Shown here: positions 9,302 through 16,935 of the stretch, piece after piece
Layout: the number at the start of each line of letters is the position of its first letter
Position numbering within the stretch: the first letter of the stretch is position 1
Notes under the pieces: model-generated
Seen by the model: only the letters and a program-made list of their open reading frames with translations
Databases searched by the model: none
What the model was told of the DNA's origin: nothing
Made by a program: the position numbers and the translations under genes
NCBI RefSeq assembly: GCF_964273065.1
Contig: NZ_OZ186815.1
Span: forward strand, 1,674,001 to 1,738,000
Source: Nocardiopsis dassonvillei_B
GTDB taxonomy: Bacteria; Actinomycetota; Actinomycetes; Streptosporangiales; Streptosporangiaceae
Length of the DNA stretch: 64,000 bases
Reading direction: 5' to 3'

Positions 9302-10483
9302 TCAGCGGATCTCCAGGGAGTCCAGGTAGCCCCGGAGGTTGCGGGCGGTCTCGGTGACCGAGTCGCCGCCGAACTTCTCGATGGCGGCCTCGGCGATGAC
9401 GAGGGCGACCATGGATTCGGCGACCACGCCGGCGGCCGGGACCGCGGTGACGTCGCTGCGCTGGTGGTGGGCCTGGGCGGGCTCACCGGTCTCGGTGTCG
9501 ATGGTGTCCAGGGCCCGCGGCACGGTGGCGATGGGCTTCATGGCGGCGCGGACCCGCAGCGGGTCGCCGGTGCTCATGCCGCCCTCGACGCCGCCGGCGC
9601 GGTTGGTGCGGCGGCGCACGCCGTCGGGTCCGGGCTCGATCTCGTCGTGGGCCTGCGAGCCGCGGCGGGCGGCGGTGCGGAACCCGTCGCCGACCTCGAC
9701 GCCCTTGATGGCCTGGATGCCCATGAGGGCCGCCGCCAGCCGGGCGTCCAGGCGGCGGTCCCAGTGGACGTGGGTGCCCAGGCCGGGGGGCAGCCCGTAG
9801 GCGAGCACCTCGACGACGCCGCCGAGGGTGTCCCCGGACTTCTTGGTGTCGTCGACCTCCTCGACCATGCGGGCGCTGGTCTGCGGGTCGAAGCAGCGCA
9901 GCGGGTCGGCGTCGACCGCGGCCAGGTCCTGCGGGCGCGGTTCGGGCGCGTCCTCGGGCACCGAGACCGGGCCCATGGACACGACGTGGCTGAGGATCTC
10001 CACCCCCAGCGCCTGGCGGCAGAAGCGCCGGGCGACCTCGCCGATGGCGACGCGGGCCGCGGTCTCCCGGGCGCTGGCGCGCTCCAGGATGGGCCGCGCC
10101 TCGGTGTGCCCGTACTTCTGCATGCCGACGAGGTCGGCGTGGCCGGGCCGGGGCCGGGTGAGCGGCGCGTTGCGGGCGATGCCGTCCAGCACCTCGGCGG
10201 GCACCGGGTCGGGGGACATCACCTGCTCCCATTTGGGCCACTCGGTGTTCCCGACCTCGATCGCGACCGGCCCCCCGAGGGTGCGGCCGTGCCGGATGCC
10301 TCCGATGACGGAGACCTGATCCTGTTCGAACTTCATCCGGGCGCCACGACCGTACCCGGCGCGGCGGCGGAGCAGCGCGGCGGCGATGTCGTCAGAGGTG
10401 ACGGACACACCGGCCGGGAGGCCCTCCAGAATCGCGACGAGTGCCGGCCCGTGGGATTCTCCAGCGGTCAGCCAACGCAACAT
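9302..10483 (-). CDS. aroC: Chorismate synthase
   Basis: 393 residues. It performs the anti-1,4 elimination of phosphate from EPSP to give chorismate and needs reduced FMN. The N-terminus MLRWLTAGESHGPALVAILEG contains the first family signature (GESHGP); the second is RRAGYGRGARMKFEQDQV. The chosen ATG at 10483 gives the standard N-terminus; a longer frame to 10522 adds 13 atypical residues. It is the first aromatic gene of the minus-strand cluster, just downstream of a prepilin peptidase gene (45 bp). Confidence 0.97.
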   Translation of the reverse strand: MLRWLTAGESHGPALVAILEGLPAGVSVTSDDIAAALLRRRAGYGRGARMKFEQDQVSVIGGIRHGRTLGGPVAIEVGNTEWPKWEQVMSPDPVPAEVLDGIARNAPLTRPRPGHADLVGMQKYGHTEARPILERASARETAARVAIGEVARRFCRQALGVEILSHVVSMGPVSVPEDAPEPRPQDLAAVDADPLRCFDPQTSARMVEEVDDTKKSGDTLGGVVEVLAYGLPPGLGTHVHWDRRLDARLAAALMGIQAIKGVEVGDGFRTAARRGSQAHDEIEPGPDGVRRRTNRAGGVEGGMSTGDPLRVRAAMKPIATVPRALDTIDTETGEPAQAHHQRSDVTAVPAAGVVAESMVALVIAEAAIEKFGGDSVTETARNLRGYLDSLEIR

Positions 10484-10528
10484 GGGACCGATCTTTTCAC
10501 GGATCGGTCCGAGGGGTGGCATCCGGTC

Positions 10529-11458
10529 TCACAGTTCGGGCAGCAGGGGGCGGGCGGCCAGGACGGCGGCGAGGGTGCCGGCGAGCATGAACGGTCCCAG
10601 GGGGAAGGCGGAGCCGGGGGTGGCGCGGCGCAGTGCGAGCAGGACCAGCCCCACCGCGGAGAAGGCCGCGAAGGCCCAGAACACGGCGGTCAGGGCGCCC
10701 AGGGGCCCTGCCGCCCACCCGGAGTACAGGCCGGTCAGGCCGGACAGGCGGACGTCGCCCAGGCCCATGCCCCGGGGATGGATTCGCCACAGCAGCCAGT
10801 ACAGGACCGTGACGAGGACCATGCCCAGGAGGGCGTCCAGGAGCCGCCCGGGCGCCGGTCCGCCCGGCGGGGTGAGTGCGGCCAGGGCGATGAGTGCGGC
10901 GGCCACCGGGTAGGCGGGCCGGACCAGGGCGTCGGGCAGGCGCTGGACCCGCAGGTCGACGACGGACAGGGGGGCGCCCACGGCCACCAGCCAGAGCACC
11001 GCGGGCAGCCACAGGGGCGTCCAGTCGGGGTTCAGCACGGCGGCGGCCCCGGCCAGGGCGGCGGCGGGTGCGGCCAGCAGGGCGGCACCGGGGTGGGAGC
11101 GGACCACCTGTTCGCAGTGCGGGCAGCTGCCGCGGCTGCGGAAGGCGCGGTCGGAGACCAGGGGGAACCAGTGCCAGAAGCGGAGTTCGGCCCGGCAGTG
11201 CGGGCAGCGCGGCGGCGGCGGCCCCTCCTCGCCGGGGGCGGAGTCCGCTTCCGGCGCGCCCTGTTCCGGCGTGTCCGCGGCACCGCCGGGAGCGGCGTCG
11301 CCGGTGACGGCCGCTTCGACGCGGGGGCGGGCCGGGCCGAACAGGGGGACCAGGCGGCCGCCGACGTGTCCGGCGAGCAGCCCGGTCAGGGCCGTGGCCG
11401 CGACGAGGGCGACCGCCCAGGGTTCGGCGAGCGGCACGAGTGCCGAGGGGGTGGGCAT
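10529..11458 (-). CDS. Prepilin peptidase (A24 family)
   Basis: 309 residues, polytopic. Two CxxC pairs (CPHC about residue 85 and again about residue 113) form the cytoplasmic zinc-binding segment typical of bifunctional PilD/GspO-like enzymes. The two catalytic aspartates are in VVDLRVQRLPD and in the signature GMGLGDVRLSG. About seven hydrophobic helices are visible. The enzyme cleaves type IV prepilin or Tad pilin leader peptides at the membrane. No pilin or secretion genes are in the window; placement beside aroC is common in Actinobacteria. Whether it also N-methylates is not determined. Confidence 0.88.
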   Translation of the reverse strand: MPTPSALVPLAEPWAVALVAATALTGLLAGHVGGRLVPLFGPARPRVEAAVTGDAAPGGAADTPEQGAPEADSAPGEEGPPPPRCPHCRAELRFWHWFPLVSDRAFRSRGSCPHCEQVVRSHPGAALLAAPAAALAGAAAVLNPDWTPLWLPAVLWLVAVGAPLSVVDLRVQRLPDALVRPAYPVAAALIALAALTPPGGPAPGRLLDALLGMVLVTVLYWLLWRIHPRGMGLGDVRLSGLTGLYSGWAAGPLGALTAVFWAFAAFSAVGLVLLALRRATPGSAFPLGPFMLAGTLAAVLAARPLLPEL

Positions 11459-11529
11459 GATGCGAAGCTACCCGGCGGCGGGCCGCGCCGACAGGCCCGG
11501 AAGGGGCCTGTGGAAAAAGTCCGCCGCCC

Positions 11530-12237
11530 TCATTCGTCGTCGCGGTGGGCGCGTACGACCGCGCTGAGCTCGATGCCGCCGGGCAGGACGTGGCGGAGTT
11601 CGGCGGCCAGGCGCTCGGCGACGCGGCGCAGGGACTCGTCGTCGCGCTCCTCCAGTTCGAGGCGGATGCCGAGGTCGGCCCGCTGGGAGGGGTGGATGCG
11701 CACGCGCTCGATGCCGAACTCGGTGTGGGTGACCCGGTAGACGAGGGCGAGGACCTGGGGGTCGTCCTTGGGGTCGGGGACGGCGCCCCGTTCGGCGAGC
11801 ATGGTGAGGAAGCGGCCCTGGACGGTGTAGGGCACGGGCCCGGACACGTCGAGGACCAGGGCGTCGGCGCCCTCCTCCACGGCGGCCTGGCAGGCGTCCC
11901 TGGTGGAGAAGGGGACGGGGCGGGCGTCGGGGCGCCAGCGGCGGACGGCGTCGACGGAGGTGAAGGCGAGCACGCCGCGGCGGCCGTCCTTGCCGGTCAT
12001 GACGGGGACGGCGACCTCGCTGTTCTTGTCCTTGGTGAGCCCGCCGACGCCCGCCCCGGTCTCGGTGGCCACGGCCACCACGGGGATGAGGACCCGGGAG
12101 GTGCTCAGGGCGGCCAGCACCTGGCGGTCGCCGATCTCGCCCGCGGCGTGGGCGCGCAGGCGGGATTCGACCTCGGGGTCGGCGCTCCCGTCGTCGTCGC
12201 GGAAGTTCTGGGCACCGATGATCGTTGGTCTGCTCAC
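11530..12237 (-). CDS. SseB family protein
   Basis: 235 residues. The N-terminal part (RVLIPVVAVATETG, TKDKNSEVAVPVMTG, GVLAFTSVDAVRRWRPDARP) matches the SseB N-terminal domain found in many actinobacterial proteins of unknown role. It is soluble with no signal peptide or membrane helix. The C-terminal third is charged and may form a second alpha/beta domain. It is transcribed with, or just upstream of, the prepilin peptidase and aro genes. No function is assigned. Confidence 0.8.
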   Translation of the reverse strand: MSRPTIIGAQNFRDDDGSADPEVESRLRAHAAGEIGDRQVLAALSTSRVLIPVVAVATETGAGVGGLTKDKNSEVAVPVMTGKDGRRGVLAFTSVDAVRRWRPDARPVPFSTRDACQAAVEEGADALVLDVSGPVPYTVQGRFLTMLAERGAVPDPKDDPQVLALVYRVTHTEFGIERVRIHPSQRADLGIRLELEERDDESLRRVAERLAAELRHVLPGGIELSAVVRAHRDDE

Positions 12238-12285
12238 GACCCCCGACTCTACCCGGGACGGGGTCCGTGCGGGCCTGTGCCGGGC

Positions 12286-12795
12286 TCAGCGGCCGCCGAT
12301 GGCGGCCCGGCCGTCACCGGCCGGTCGCCCGCCGGCGGCCGGGGCGTCACCGTGCGCCTCCAGCGCGGCGAGGACGTCCTCCAGGGCGTCGGTGCGCCGC
12401 GGGCCCAGGCGGTCGAACACCGAGGCGCGGACGCGGGCGGCGTGGCCGGGGGCGACCTCGTCCAGCAGGCGCGACCCGGCGTCGGTGAGGACGGCCCACA
12501 GTCCGCGGCGGTCGTCGGTGCACTCCTGCTTGCGGACCAGGCCGTCGCGTTCCAGGCGGGCGACCTGGTGGGAGAGGCGGCTCTTGGAGACGATGACGCC
12601 GTCGGCCAGTGCGCGCATGCGCATGCGCCGGCCGGGGGCCTCGGACAGGTGCACGAGGATGCCGTACTCGATGAGGCTCAGGCCGCCGCGTTCGCGCAGG
12701 TCGCGTTCGAGTTCGTCGTAGATCGCCGCGTTGACGCGCAGGAAGGCCCGCCAGACCCGCTGTTCGTCGGCGTCGAGCCATGCCGGGTTCTCCAT
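12286..12795 (-). CDS. MarR family transcriptional regulator
   Basis: 169 residues. The winged helix-turn-helix covers about residues 35-110: LSLIEYGILVHLSEAPGRRM, then the recognition region GVIVSKSRLSHQVARLERDG and the wing ECTDDRRGLWAVLTDAG. No cysteine lies at the OhrR redox position, so a ligand rather than peroxide is likely sensed (inference). The last 25 residues are Gly/Ala-rich. The gene is divergent from yceI, and two similar TTCCTRGRAA sites lie between them. Confidence 0.92.
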   Translation of the reverse strand: MENPAWLDADEQRVWRAFLRVNAAIYDELERDLRERGGLSLIEYGILVHLSEAPGRRMRMRALADGVIVSKSRLSHQVARLERDGLVRKQECTDDRRGLWAVLTDAGSRLLDEVAPGHAARVRASVFDRLGPRRTDALEDVLAALEAHGDAPAAGGRPAGDGRAAIGGR

Positions 12796-12849
12796 GCGGC
12801 CGATTCTAGTGGCGGGGGTTGCGGTCGGGGCGACATCCGCCTAAGCTTC

Positions 12850-12889
12850 TTCCTGGGAAGATATTTCTCAGGTACTTTGTTCCTAGAAA
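12850..12889. promoter_or_regulatory. Twin operator-like sites between marR and yceI
   Basis: TTCCTGGGAA (12850-12859) and TTCCTAGAAA (12880-12889) are two near-palindromic decamers exactly 30 bp apart, three helical turns. They lie in the 147-bp divergent promoter region. This is the expected layout for an autoregulated MarR protein controlling its divergent neighbour; binding is inferred from position and symmetry. Confidence 0.6.
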
Positions 12890-12942
12890 ACAGACGGGCC
12901 CGAATCCCGGGTCCCCCGCCCGCGACAGGGAGATGCAGCGAG

Positions 12943-13485
12943 ATGGCAGCGCAGGAACTGAAGGCCGGCATCTGGAAGATCGACGCCGCCCACAGCACCG
13001 TCGGGTTCTCGGTCCGCCACATGATGGTGAGCAAGGTCCGCGGCCGCTTCGAGAAGTTCGACGCCACCCTGACGGTGCCCGAGGACCCGACCGGGGCCTC
13101 CGTCGAGGCCACGATCGACGCGTCCTCGATCAACACCGACAACGCCGACCGTGACAACCACATCCGCTCGGCCGACTTCTTCCACGTGGAGGAGCACCCC
13201 GAGTTCTCCTTCCGCTCGACCGGCCTGGCCGCCGACGGCGAGGACTTCGTCCTCAAGGGCGACCTGACCGTCAAGGGCAACACCCGGCCCGTCGAGCTGA
13301 AGCTCGAGTTCAACGGCTCCACCCTCGACCCCTACGGCCTGGACCGCGCGGGCTTCTCCGCCACCACCCAGATCAGCCGCAAGGAGTTCGGCGTCGACAT
13401 CGAGATGCCGATGGACGGCGGCGGCGTGGTCGTCGGCGACAAGATCACCATCACCATCGACGCCGAGTTCACGCACCAGGCCTGA
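12943..13485 (+). CDS. YceI family lipid-binding protein
   Basis: 180 residues forming the lipocalin-like YceI beta-barrel. Family signatures are WKIDAAHSTVGFSVRHMMVSK (given in part: DAAHSTVGFSVRHM), NADRDNHIRSADFF and GDLTVKGNTRPVEL. No signal peptide is present, so unlike many YceI proteins this one is cytoplasmic, which is usual in Actinobacteria. YceI proteins bind polyisoprenoids or amphipathic molecules; the ligand here is unknown. It is divergent from a MarR gene and followed by a strong intrinsic terminator, so it is a monocistronic unit. Confidence 0.93.
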   Translation: MAAQELKAGIWKIDAAHSTVGFSVRHMMVSKVRGRFEKFDATLTVPEDPTGASVEATIDASSINTDNADRDNHIRSADFFHVEEHPEFSFRSTGLAADGEDFVLKGDLTVKGNTRPVELKLEFNGSTLDPYGLDRAGFSATTQISRKEFGVDIEMPMDGGGVVVGDKITITIDAEFTHQA

Positions 13486-13539
13486 CCGGCCGGCGCCAGC
13501 GCGTCCTCCCGCCCCCCGGGGGCGGGGCGGGAGGCGGCC

Positions 13540-13584
13540 GGCGGCGCCCCCGGGACACCGTCCGCCCCGGGGGCGCCGCCTTTT
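13540..13584 (+). terminator. Rho-independent terminator after yceI
   Basis: A perfect 15-bp stem (13540-13554 with 13566-13580) with an 11-base loop, followed directly by TTTT. It ends the yceI transcript 55 bp after the stop. Confidence 0.9.
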
Positions 13585-13700
13585 GACGACACACCGTCAC
13601 CACCTGCGGGAGTGCTCGGCTATCGTCGGCGGGGGGAGGGGCGCACGCCCCTCCCCCCGCCCCTTTCCGTCCGCGCACCCGTGCCCGCCAGGAGGACACC

Positions 13701-14003
13701 GTGGCCAGCCCCTTCCCCGCCGAGGTCGTCGCCGCCGTCACCGCCCACATGAACGGCGACCACCCCGAGGACACCCTGCTCATCTGCCGCGCCCTGGGCG
13801 GCCGCCCCGACGCCACCGCGGCCCGTATGACCGGCCTGGACGGCGAGGCCGGGGAGTACGCCGTCACCGTCGGCGGAACCGAGCACGCCGTGCGCATCCC
13901 CTGGTCCGAGCCGCTCACCGAGCGCGCCCAGATCCGCAGGGAGGTCGTGCGCATGTACCAGGAGGCCTGCACCGAACTCGGCGTCACCCCGCGCGGCCAC
14001 TGA
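13701..14003 (+). CDS. DUF2470 domain protein
   Basis: 100 residues, a single DUF2470 domain (VVAAVTAHMNGDHPEDTLLI, then ARMTGLDGEAGEY). This alpha/beta domain occurs at the C-terminus of HugZ-like heme oxygenases and FMN-binding split-barrel proteins, and as a stand-alone protein in Actinobacteria. The His-Met-Asn-x-Asp-His segment near residues 16-21 is the conserved core. The start is GTG at 13701 behind a near-perfect AGGAGGA. A heme- or F420-related role is inference only. Confidence 0.85.
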   Translation: MASPFPAEVVAAVTAHMNGDHPEDTLLICRALGGRPDATAARMTGLDGEAGEYAVTVGGTEHAVRIPWSEPLTERAQIRREVVRMYQEACTELGVTPRGH

Positions 14004-14247
14004 ACCGGCCCGCGCCCCGCCGGGCGGGGCACGGCCCCGGACCGCCCGCGGACGACCGGTCCCGTCCTGCGGGAACCCGGAGGCCGCGACCGGAGTCCTA
14101 CACAGTGAAGGACGGGGAGGGGCGCCGCACCGTCGACGGGGGTCACGGGCGCACGGCCGGCACCGGCCGCCGCGGGGCGCCCGATCGGCAGCGGTCCGCT
14201 CCTCCCGGTCACGACACCCACGCAACCGAAGGACGGCACCGACCTCC

Positions 14248-16935
14248 ATGGTCACGCCCCACACCGGTGACGACAACGCGCCGACGCAACGGATCGAACC
14301 CACCGCGCCCACCGCGCAGGCGGGTCCCACCCGGGGGGCCACCCGGTGGGTCACCCGTGTCCTGCGACCGGGCTCCGGCCGCGACGCGGCCCCGCCCACC
14401 CGGGTCCAGGGCCCCAGGGCGGCCGCCCCGCCGACCCGGGTCGACCGGCCGGCCGGCACGGCCCGGACCCCCGGGACCGCGGCCCCCGGCGGCGGGCCCG
14501 CACCCTGGTGGCGCACCCTGCTCGGCCCCCTCCTGGACTGGCTGGCCCGCCTCACCTCCCGGGTCGTCGTCGGCCCCGCCAGCGACCTCGACTACGCCGT
14601 CCCCGCCGAGCTGCGCCGCCGCTACCAGGTCCTGGACCGGATCGGGGCGGGCGGCGAGGCCGTCGTCTACCTCGTCGAGCCCGCCGACTCCCCCGGCCGC
14701 CGCCTGGCCCTGAAGGTGTACCGGCCCGGCCACGACATCAACCGCGAGCTCCTGGACCGGCTGCGCGCCCGCGGCACCGCCTCCCCGCACACCCCGGCGG
14801 TCCAGGGCTACGGCCACGCCACCAGCTCCTGGGGGGAGGACCTCGCCTGGGAGGCCCAGGAGTACTTCGGGCACGGCTCCCTGCGCGCCGTCATCGACCG
14901 GGCGCCGCTGGACGACGCCCGCGCCCGCGCCGTCGTCTCCGCCGTCGCCGAGTGCCTGCGCCACTGGCAGGAGGACCTCCAGCACAACCACACCGACGTC
15001 AAGCCCGAGAACCTGCTGGTCCGCTCCCTGGACCCGCCGGTGCTGGCGCTCACCGACTTCGGCGGCGCCGTCCGCGCCACCATGAGCCGCGTCTACGGCG
15101 GCCTGGCCATCACCGAGGACTACGCCGCCCCCGAGGTCGTCGAGGGCCGCCGCGAGGCCCCGGCCGCCTGGTGGTCCCTGGGCGTGATGGCGCACGAACT
15201 GGTCACCGGCCGCCGCCCCGACCGCGGCGGCAACTGGCTCACCGCCCGCAACACCGAGGTGGACATCTCCGCCGTCGCCGACGAGCACTGGCGCCTGCTG
15301 GTGCGCGGCCTGCTCGCCCCCTCCCCCTCCGCCCGCTGGGGGTACGCCGAGGTCGCCCAGTGGCTGGCCGGAGAGCGGCCCGCCCTGCGCACCGCCCGGC
15401 GGCTGCGCCCCCTGGTGTTCGCCGGAGCCTCCCACGAGGACCCGCCCAGCCTGGCCTTCGACCTGCTGGACCGCTCCGAGACCGGCGCCCTGTGGCTGCG
15501 CACCCACTGGTCGGAGCTGCGCACGTGGCTGGACCGCGAGGTCAAGGACCACACCTTCGACCGCGCCTACCTCACCGGCCTGGAGGGCCACCCCGAACGC
15601 GCCCACATCGCCATCAGCGCCCTGGCCGCCCGCTACGTGCCGGGCATGCCTCCGCGCTACCGCGGCCACGAGATCAGCGCCGACGGCCTGCTGGAGCTGG
15701 CCACCGGCGAGGCCAGCAGGCACGCCGTGGTGCGCGAGGCCCTGGAGTCGGGGGCGGTGGGCCTGGCCGCCCAGCACTGGTGCCCCCACCCGGGCTGCCG
15801 CAGCGACGGCTCGGGCCGCTGCGTCCTGCTCGAACGCGTCCAGCACGAGGTCCCCCTGCTCATGGGCCGGGTGAACGAGACCCTGGACCGCGTCACCGGA
15901 CCCGGACGGGAGCGGCCCGACCGGCCCGCCGCCCACGAGGTCGACACCACCTGGGCGCGCGCCGTGGAACTGGTCCTGGCGCCCGACACCGCCTCCCGGC
16001 ACCGCGCCCTGCTGCGCCGCCAGTCCTGGCACCCCGCCCAGCGCAGCCCCGCCCCGCACGCCCCGTGGTGGACCGAGCAGCGCCGCATCGGCCTGCGCGA
16101 CGGCGGCGGGGACCCGCTCGCCCCGCGCGCCGCCCTGCTCACCGCCGTGCTCCTGCTCCCGGAGGCGGTCCGCATCGGCGGCTCCATCGCCGCCCGCGAG
16201 CGCGCCGACGGCCGGGCCCGCCGCCAGGACCGGTGGGCGGCCCTGACCGGGTCGGCGCGGGCCCGCTGGGACGAGACCCGCACCCGGGTCTCCGACGCCC
16301 GGCGCCGCCGGGCCGAGGCCGCCACCGGCGACACACCGGTGGTCGGCGGCACCGCGCCGCAGGACACCGCCCGCCCCCACTGGAACCGGTGGGGTGCCGC
16401 GCAGCGGCCCGACGCGCAGGACCCCGCGGCGACCCGAAGGCAGCAGGAGCGCGCCTCCCGGCGGGTCCAGCGCACCATGAACCAGATCCAGAAGGCGATG
16501 GCGGCGGGCAGGTGCCGCCGCTTCGCCTACCCGGCCGCCCTGCTGGGCCTGGTCGACGGGCTGGGCCGGGCGCTGCGCCCGGCGGAGGGCTTCTACCCGG
16601 AGAGCGCGTTCGTCACCGACGCCTACAGCGGGCTGCTGGAGGCCGCCCACGGGCCGGTGCTGGGCCCGCTGGCCGACATCACCGGCGCCGTCACCGGGCT
16701 GCTGCCCGGGGAGGCGGGCGCCTCGTGGTGGCTGCCGGTGCTGCTGTCGGTCGCGCTCGTCGCGATGGGCCGCACCGCCGCGAGCAAGAAGGACACCTCC
16801 CGGGCCCGCCGCCGCCTGGCCGCGTTCCGCATGGCCGTGGCCGGATCGGTGCTCATGCTGCTGGTGCTGCTGTCCACCGGGCTGCTGGCCCTGGGCTCGG
16901 GTGTGCTCATCCCCCTGGACGGCCTGCTGGGCTGA
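14248..16935 (+). CDS. Membrane-anchored Ser/Thr protein kinase, atypical catalytic loop
   Basis: 895 residues. Residues 1-115 are a disordered Pro/Thr/Arg-rich region with repeated PTQRI / PTRV motifs near 12, 50 and 62. The kinase domain runs from about 126 to 375: glycine loop IGAGGEAVVY (132-141), Lys156 (LALKVY), catalytic loop HTDVKPENLL with Asp250 (HTD instead of HRD), and DFG at 270-272. The middle (about 385-720) has no domain I recognise. The C-terminus holds about three membrane helices (about 750-895), an inverted layout compared with PknB, whose helix separates kinase and sensor. Key residues are intact, so activity is expected. It stands alone; its 3' end overlaps the convergent sigma-factor gene by 29 bp. 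Confidence 0.85.
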   Translation: MVTPHTGDDNAPTQRIEPTAPTAQAGPTRGATRWVTRVLRPGSGRDAAPPTRVQGPRAAAPPTRVDRPAGTARTPGTAAPGGGPAPWWRTLLGPLLDWLARLTSRVVVGPASDLDYAVPAELRRRYQVLDRIGAGGEAVVYLVEPADSPGRRLALKVYRPGHDINRELLDRLRARGTASPHTPAVQGYGHATSSWGEDLAWEAQEYFGHGSLRAVIDRAPLDDARARAVVSAVAECLRHWQEDLQHNHTDVKPENLLVRSLDPPVLALTDFGGAVRATMSRVYGGLAITEDYAAPEVVEGRREAPAAWWSLGVMAHELVTGRRPDRGGNWLTARNTEVDISAVADEHWRLLVRGLLAPSPSARWGYAEVAQWLAGERPALRTARRLRPLVFAGASHEDPPSLAFDLLDRSETGALWLRTHWSELRTWLDREVKDHTFDRAYLTGLEGHPERAHIAISALAARYVPGMPPRYRGHEISADGLLELATGEASRHAVVREALESGAVGLAAQHWCPHPGCRSDGSGRCVLLERVQHEVPLLMGRVNETLDRVTGPGRERPDRPAAHEVDTTWARAVELVLAPDTASRHRALLRRQSWHPAQRSPAPHAPWWTEQRRIGLRDGGGDPLAPRAALLTAVLLLPEAVRIGGSIAARERADGRARRQDRWAALTGSARARWDETRTRVSDARRRRAEAATGDTPVVGGTAPQDTARPHWNRWGAAQRPDAQDPAATRRQQERASRRVQRTMNQIQKAMAAGRCRRFAYPAALLGLVDGLGRALRPAEGFYPESAFVTDAYSGLLEAAHGPVLGPLADITGAVTGLLPGEAGASWWLPVLLSVALVAMGRTAASKKDTSRARRRLAAFRMAVAGSVLMLLVLLSTGLLALGSGVLIPLDGLLG

